Shown here: piece after piece, positions 59,511-64,000 of the stretch
How positions within the stretch are numbered: position 1 is the stretch's first letter
Layout of the letters: every line of letters begins with the position of its first letter
Source: Hyphomicrobiales bacterium
Lineage (GTDB): Bacteria; Pseudomonadota; Alphaproteobacteria; Rhizobiales; Rhizobiaceae
Assembly: GCA_900470195.1 (NCBI GenBank)
Contig: UEIJ01000002.1
Coordinates: 1 to 64,000, forward strand
Reading direction: 5' to 3'
Length of the DNA: 64,000 nt
Made by a program: the position numbers and the translations under genes
Notes under the pieces: model-generated
The model's database searches: none
Seen by the model: only the letters and a program-made list of their open reading frames with translations
What the model was told of the DNA's origin: nothing

Positions 59511-60557
59511 ATGATTACACCTATGACCCCACCGGCTCAGCAAACACTCTTTCTCCCGTTCGATCAGGGCATTCTGGATATGCCGGAAGAAGGCCAGTCC
59601 TTCCTCGCTTGCGGTCTTTCCGCCGACCAGCGTCTTGGAGATGAATGGAAACAGGCACTGACGTTCCTGCAGCCATGGCGCCCCGATTGGCTGGCACTGG
59701 AAAAGGAAGGCTTCAAAGCAGTTCCCAGATTAGGCCCCAAATTGGACGAGGAGAGCCGTTTTTCCGGCGGGCTGCTTCTGCTTGGAAAACATCGCGGACG
59801 CAATGAGGCGTGGTTTGCGGAGCTTCTGGCGCGTGTTGAGCCGGGCGGGTGGATTGCCGTGTCCGGGGACAAGAAGCTCGGCATCGACAGTTTTCGGAAA
59901 TGGGTCGGCAATATTACCGAGATCAGCGACCGCATGTCGAAGAATCATGCCGTGGTGTTCTGGCTGAGAAGGCCCGCCGATCTCACCGACGATTTTATCG
60001 CCGCGCTGAAGCCGCTTGCTGCAGATATTGACGAAGTATTCCGGACCGAACCCGGCATGTTTTCGCACGGCGTCATCGACAAGGGATCGGCCTTGCTCGT
60101 GCCGCATATGGAAAAGATCGTTTTCGGCCATGTCGCCGATCTTGGCGCGGGCTGGGGCTATCTCGCAGCGCAGAGCCTGAAATATGCTGATCGCATCAAC
60201 GCAATCGATCTTTATGAGGCCGATTTTGAGGCTCTGGAAGCCGCGCGCGGCAATCTGGAAAGGCTCGGTGCGTCAGTGCCGATCCGCTTCAACTGGTTCG
60301 ATGTGACGAGCGAGAAGTTGACGGGCATCTATGACACTGTGGTCATGAACCCGCCGTTTCACGAGGGGCGGGCGACGGATGTCTCGCTTGGTCAGGCATT
60401 TATTGCGGCCGCGGCGTCGCGTCTCAAGCCGGGTGGGCGTCTGCTGATGGTCGCGAACCGCCAGCTGCCTTATGAGGCGACGCTCAAAGGGTTGTTCAAG
60501 AATGTAACGCTGCTTGAGGAAGCAAGCGGCTTCAAGATATACGATGCGAAGAAGTAA
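59511..60557 (+). CDS. RsmC-like class I SAM methyltransferase
   Basis: The 348-residue protein has a degenerate N-terminal methyltransferase-like half and an active C-terminal half with VADLGAGWGYLAAQSL and the catalytic NPPFHEGRATDVSLG motif. This two-half plan is that of RsmC/RlmG, which make m2G in rRNA (RsmC: G1207 of 16S). RNA target inferred from family. Confidence 0.88.
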   Translation: MITPMTPPAQQTLFLPFDQGILDMPEEGQSFLACGLSADQRLGDEWKQALTFLQPWRPDWLALEKEGFKAVPRLGPKLDEESRFSGGLLLLGKHRGRNEAWFAELLARVEPGGWIAVSGDKKLGIDSFRKWVGNITEISDRMSKNHAVVFWLRRPADLTDDFIAALKPLAADIDEVFRTEPGMFSHGVIDKGSALLVPHMEKIVFGHVADLGAGWGYLAAQSLKYADRINAIDLYEADFEALEAARGNLERLGASVPIRFNWFDVTSEKLTGIYDTVVMNPPFHEGRATDVSLGQAFIAAAASRLKPGGRLLMVANRQLPYEATLKGLFKNVTLLEEASGFKIYDAKK

Positions 60558-60560
60558 AAC

Positions 60561-60589
60561 AAAAAAGCCGCCCCGAAAGGCGGCTTTTT
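60561..60589. terminator. bidirectional terminator between rsmC-like gene and fabI
   Basis: AAAAAAGCCGCC and its complement pair around six bases, with A-run and T-run on the two sides, serving both converging genes. Confidence 0.9.
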
Positions 60590-60603
60590 CAATTCTGGAA
60601 CGC

Positions 60604-61422
60604 TTATTCGCCGCGCTCGGCGTCCGAGCTTTTCAACTCTTCGAGCGTGGGCATGGAAACAATGTTGTAGCCGGAATCCACATAATGGATTTCGCCGGTG
60701 ACACCGCTTGACAGGTCGGACAGCAGATAGACTGCCGATTTGCCCACATCATCGATATCGACAGTGCGGCGCAGCGGCGAATTGCGACGCTGATAGCTGA
60801 AGATCGCACGCGCGTCGCCAATGCCGGCACCGGCCAGCGTGCGCACCGGGCCCGCCGAAATGGCGTTGACGCGGATGCCCTGCGGGCCGTAATCGGCAGC
60901 AAGATAACGAACCATGGCTTCAAGTGCTGCCTTGGCAACGCCCATGACGTTGTAGTTCGGAATGGTGCGCGTCGATCCGCCATAGGTCAGCGTCAGGATT
61001 GAGCCGCCGTCCTTCATGAGCTTTTCGGCGCGCTGTGCCATTTCCGTGAAGGAGTAGGCGGAAATCACCATGGTGCGGCTGAAATTTTCGCGCGTGGTGA
61101 CGTCTGCGTAGCGACCCTTCAGTTCGTTCTTGTCGGAAAAGCCAATGGCGTGAACGATGAAATCGAGCTTGCCCCACTTCTTCTCGATTTCGGCAAAAAC
61201 CGCATCGACCGATTCGATATCTTCTACATCGCAAGGCAGCACGAAATCCGAACCCACCTGTTCGGCAAGCGGCTTCACGCGCTTGCCCAGCGCATCGCCC
61301 TGATAGGTGAAGGCGAGTTCGGCACCCTGTGCGGCGAGCTGTTTCGAAATTCCCCAGGCGAGTGAGTGATTATTCGCGACCCCCATGATCAGGCCGCGTT
61401 TTCCCTTCATCAAACCTTCCAT
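60604..61422 (-). CDS. fabI: enoyl-ACP reductase FabI
   Basis: The 272-residue SDR-type enzyme has GVANNHSLAWGISKQLAAQGAE (NAD loop) and the YNVMGVAKAALEAMVRYLA active-site block (Tyr-x6-Lys). It reduces enoyl-ACP in fatty acid synthesis and is the triclosan target. The ATG follows GAGAGGG. The gene ends the leftward group fabA-fabB-fabI. Confidence 0.95.
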   Translation of the reverse strand: MEGLMKGKRGLIMGVANNHSLAWGISKQLAAQGAELAFTYQGDALGKRVKPLAEQVGSDFVLPCDVEDIESVDAVFAEIEKKWGKLDFIVHAIGFSDKNELKGRYADVTTRENFSRTMVISAYSFTEMAQRAEKLMKDGGSILTLTYGGSTRTIPNYNVMGVAKAALEAMVRYLAADYGPQGIRVNAISAGPVRTLAGAGIGDARAIFSYQRRNSPLRRTVDIDDVGKSAVYLLSDLSSGVTGEIHYVDSGYNIVSMPTLEELKSSDAERGE

Positions 61423-61435
61423 ATTTCCCTCTCCG

Positions 61436-62659
61436 TCAGCCCTGGTAACGCTGGAACACCAGCGTTGCATTGGTGCCGCCAAATCCGAAAGAGTTGGAGA
61501 GCACGGTGTTGAGCTGAGCATTGTCGATGCGCTTGCGCACGATTGGCATGTCCGCGAAGGCGGGGTCCAGTTCTTCGATATGTGCGCTTTCGCAGATGAA
61601 ATTGTTCTGCATCATCAAAAGCGAATAGATCGCTTCCTGCACGCCCGTTGCGCCGAGCGAATGACCGGTCAGCGACTTGGTGGCGGCAATCGGCGGGCAG
61701 GCGTCGCCGGATCCGAAAATCTGGCGGATGGCTTCGATTTCCGGCGCATCGCCGGCAGGCGTCGAAGTGGCGTGCGGGTTGATGTAGTCGATCTTGGTTT
61801 TGACGGTCGAAAGCGCCATTTTCATGCAACGGATCGCGCCTTCGCCAGACGGAGCCACCATGTCGTAGCCGTCCGAAGTCGCACCGTAGCCAACGATTTC
61901 GCCATAGATCTTCGCACCCCGCGCAAGGGCGGTTTCGAGGTCTTCCAGCACCAGAACACCGGCGCCGCCTGCGATAACGAAACCGTCGCGGTTCTTGTCA
62001 TAGGCGCGGGAAGCGGTGGCGGGCCTGTCGTTATATTTGGTCGACATAGCGCCCATGGCGTCGAACAGCACCGAAAGCGTCCAGTCGAGATCCTCGCAGC
62101 CGCCTGCGAACATGCGGTCCTGCTTGCCATACTGGATCATTTCGAATGCATTGCCGATACAATGGTTCGAGGTCGCGCAGGCCGATGAAATCGAATAATT
62201 GATGCCCTTGATCTTGAAGAACGTGGCAAGCGTCGCGGAAGCCGTCGAGCTCATGGCTTTCGGCACAGCAAACGGGCCGACCCGCTTCGGACCTTTTTCG
62301 CGGGTGATGTCCGCGGAATCGACGATGGTGCGGGTCGAAGGACCGCCGGAACCCATGATGATGCCGGTGCGGTCGTTGGAGATTTCCTCTTCGGAAAGCC
62401 CCGCATCTGCAATGGCCTGATCCATGGCAATGTGGTTCCAGGCCGTGCCACGGCCATGGAAACGCATCGCGCGCCGGTCGACGAGGGCTTCGACGTCGAT
62501 TTTCGGGGCACCGTGCACCTGGCAGCGGAAGCCGAGCTCAGCATATTCCTCAGCGCGGGAAATGCCGGACTTTGCTTCACGCAGCGAAGCCGTGACTTCT
62601 TCGGTGTTGTTACCAATCGAGGATACGATCCCCATACCCGTTACGACCACACGCCGCAT
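61436..62659 (-). CDS. fabB: beta-ketoacyl-ACP synthase I FabB
   Basis: The 407-residue condensing enzyme has the Cys-His-His triad: [22 protein letters not shown] and [12 protein letters not shown]. FabB elongates unsaturated acyl chains in partnership with FabA. It lies 13 bases before fabI. Confidence 0.95.
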   Translation of the reverse strand: MRRVVVTGMGIVSSIGNNTEEVTASLREAKSGISRAEEYAELGFRCQVHGAPKIDVEALVDRRAMRFHGRGTAWNHIAMDQAIADAGLSEEEISNDRTGIIMGSGGPSTRTIVDSADITREKGPKRVGPFAVPKAMSSTASATLATFFKIKGINYSISSACATSNHCIGNAFEMIQYGKQDRMFAGGCEDLDWTLSVLFDAMGAMSTKYNDRPATASRAYDKNRDGFVIAGGAGVLVLEDLETALARGAKIYGEIVGYGATSDGYDMVAPSGEGAIRCMKMALSTVKTKIDYINPHATSTPAGDAPEIEAIRQIFGSGDACPPIAATKSLTGHSLGATGVQEAIYSLLMMQNNFICESAHIEELDPAFADMPIVRKRIDNAQLNTVLSNSFGFGGTNATLVFQRYQG

Positions 62660-62821
62660 CGCGTTCTCCTTTACACCTGTTCCGTGAGCGACGCGCCCTT
62701 ATTGCGGACTGCCGCCTGTTCACGGTTACATAGGTGAGATCTTCGCATGTTTTGAGCGCGGCCGCATGAAAACTGTTCACTTTTTGCAGTCGCGCTCGTG
62801 GATGATGATGATTGAGGCGCC

Positions 62822-63340
62822 TTACTGGCCCTCGCTGTCCTTCGACAGACCGACACGAAGATCGGTTGCCCGGTAGATGGTTTCGCCATCGGCTTTCAGC
62901 CAGCCGTCAGCCGTGCCGAGCACGAGGCGGCCGCGCATGACGCGCTTGAAATCGATGCCATATTCAAGAAGCTTGGTATGCGGGCGCACCATGCCCTTGA
63001 ACTTGACTTCGCCGGTGGAGAGAGCCATGCCGCGGCCCGGCTCGCCGAGCCAGCCGAGGAAGAAACCGGTCAGCTGCCACATGCCGTCAAGGCCAAGGCA
63101 GCCCGGCATGATTGGATTGCCCATGAAATGACATGGGAAATACCAGTCGTCGGGGCGCACATCATACTCGGCGCGGATATAGCCCTTGTCGAACTCGCCG
63201 CCGGTTTCGGAAATATCTGTGATGCGATGGACCATCAGCATCGGAGGCAGGGGAAGCTGAGCATTGCCGGGGCCGAACATCTCGCCGCGCGCGCAGGCCA
63301 GGAGTTCTTCATACCCGTAGCTTGATTTCTGTTCTGCCAT
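62822..63340 (-). CDS. fabA: 3-hydroxydecanoyl-ACP dehydratase/isomerase FabA
   Basis: The 172-residue enzyme has [25 protein letters not shown] with the catalytic His and Asp. FabA dehydrates and isomerises the C10 intermediate to start unsaturated fatty acids. The ATG has GGGAGG upstream; the frame extends 16 codons earlier. Confidence 0.95.
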   Translation of the reverse strand: MAEQKSSYGYEELLACARGEMFGPGNAQLPLPPMLMVHRITDISETGGEFDKGYIRAEYDVRPDDWYFPCHFMGNPIMPGCLGLDGMWQLTGFFLGWLGEPGRGMALSTGEVKFKGMVRPHTKLLEYGIDFKRVMRGRLVLGTADGWLKADGETIYRATDLRVGLSKDSEGQ

Positions 63341-63604
63341 TACGCCTCCCTTGAGGTTCATTCTGTATCGACCGGCAATCCGGCCCAATTGTAGGTTTCA
63401 CCGGAACATCCCTACCACAGACAGTTTCCGGCAGTAAAATCATGCCTTGGATTAATTCGGGGTTTATCCGAAAAACCGCGCAATTCCCAAGGCTATTGAT
63501 AGTTATTTCGCAACGGCATATATCAATGTCAGTATGCAATGGGCAACAGCCCGTTTGACGATTGATGATTTTGCAACAAGCTTGTGACGGAACCAACGGT
63601 GAAT

Positions 63605-64000
63605 ATGCAGTCTTCACATACCCACTCGACGGTCTCGATGGAAGAGCAGCTCCGCCGCGCGGGCCTGCGTCCGACGCGGCAACGCGTTGCGCTTGCGAGC
63701 CTGATCTTCGCCCAGGGTGATCGCCATCTGTCTGCGGAAGATCTCCACGAAGAGGCTGTCATGGCCGACGTGCCGGTGTCGCTTGCAACGGTTTACAACA
63801 CGCTGCACCAGTTCACGGAAGCGGGCATGCTGCGCATCATTGCGGTTGAAGGCTCGAAGACTTATTTCGATACGAATATTTCGGACCACCAGCATTTCTT
63901 CCTGGAAGGAGAAAATGTCGTGTTCGATATTCCGCATGGCGAAAAAGGCCAGCCTACGGTTGCCAACATGCCCGATGCGCCGGACGGCATGGAAATCGTC
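63605..64000 (+). CDS. irr: iron response regulator Irr (Fur family), cut by window edge
   Basis: The 132 visible codons encode a Fur-family regulator: LRRAGLRPTRQRVALASLIF, SLATVYNTLHQFTEAGMLRII (DNA-binding helix) and SDHQHFFLEGEN (the heme/metal-binding His cluster of rhizobial Irr). Irr controls heme synthesis and iron genes. It is divergent from fabA, the usual neighbour in Brucellaceae. The C-terminus is missing. Confidence 0.92.
   Translation, partial: MQSSHTHSTVSMEEQLRRAGLRPTRQRVALASLIFAQGDRHLSAEDLHEEAVMADVPVSLATVYNTLHQFTEAGMLRIIAVEGSKTYFDTNISDHQHFFLEGENVVFDIPHGEKGQPTVANMPDAPDGMEIV

Noticed and set aside
1-64000. CRISPR arrays, rRNA and tRNA genes
   Set aside because: No regularly spaced repeats and no rRNA or tRNA-like sequence were seen by eye.

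Overview
The window is chromosomal DNA of a Rhizobiales alphaproteobacterium, most like the Brucella/Ochrobactrum group. That rests on gene order and protein character: pstSCAB-phoU-phoB; tsaB-rimI-plsC-miaB-phoH-ybeY-corC-lnt-XRE regulator-metK-trmB-rimP-nusA-ylxR-infB-rbfA-truB-rpsO-pnp; and fabI-fabB-fabA beside irr. Rhizobial-type dispersed palindromes lie between several genes. No tRNA, rRNA or CRISPR array was seen.

Positions 1 to about 17168 are an accessory island, visibly AT-richer than the rest, whose right end lies inside comM. The comM reading frame resumes near codon 85 at a 9-bp perfect inverted repeat with a 13-bp spacer (17147-17177), which looks like a tyrosine-recombinase attachment site. 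The left end and the integrase are outside the window. The island carries (a) a leftward metal operon: CsoR/InrS-type sensor, RcnA-like, NreB-like, VTT-domain and second NicO protein, then chrB-chrA and a methyltransferase, with a CsoR-type operator before the sensor; (b) a rightward set: His-rich exported protein, HupE/UreJ-like permease, membrane-anchored periplasmic protein; (c) a lone polysaccharide pyruvyl transferase and two small exported proteins; (d) a defence block next to the attachment site: a SIR2-HerA pair, and divergently a retron made of an msr-msd candidate and a reverse transcriptase fused to a trypsin-like protease. The retron RT has an in-frame TAA just after the first catalytic aspartate of motif A.

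From 17.2 to 26.4 kb is core or near-core DNA: the comM remnant, a small DnaB-like ATPase, a histidine phosphatase-like protein with an altered signature, a VOC protein, a BTLCP peptidase, a little-characterised GNAT/C39 plus RimK-like ATP-grasp pair, an RlpA-like protein, a YbaN-like protein and an amino-acid-type binding protein. From 26.6 to 33.2 kb is the phosphate-starvation operon behind a Pho box; no phoR is present in the window.

From 33.8 to 64 kb are envelope and housekeeping genes: a SleB-like lipoprotein, a small lipoprotein, an M29 aminopeptidase and dps, then tRNA modification, lipoprotein acylation, SAM synthesis, the transcription/translation block, polynucleotide phosphorylase, an RsmC-like methyltransferase, unsaturated fatty acid synthesis, and the start of irr at the right edge. 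Most transcription units end in clear hairpin-plus-T terminators.

The most unusual content is the retron/SIR2-HerA block packed against a comM attachment site, with a broken RT-protease gene and a compact ncRNA whose a2 repeat overlaps the RT ribosome binding site.
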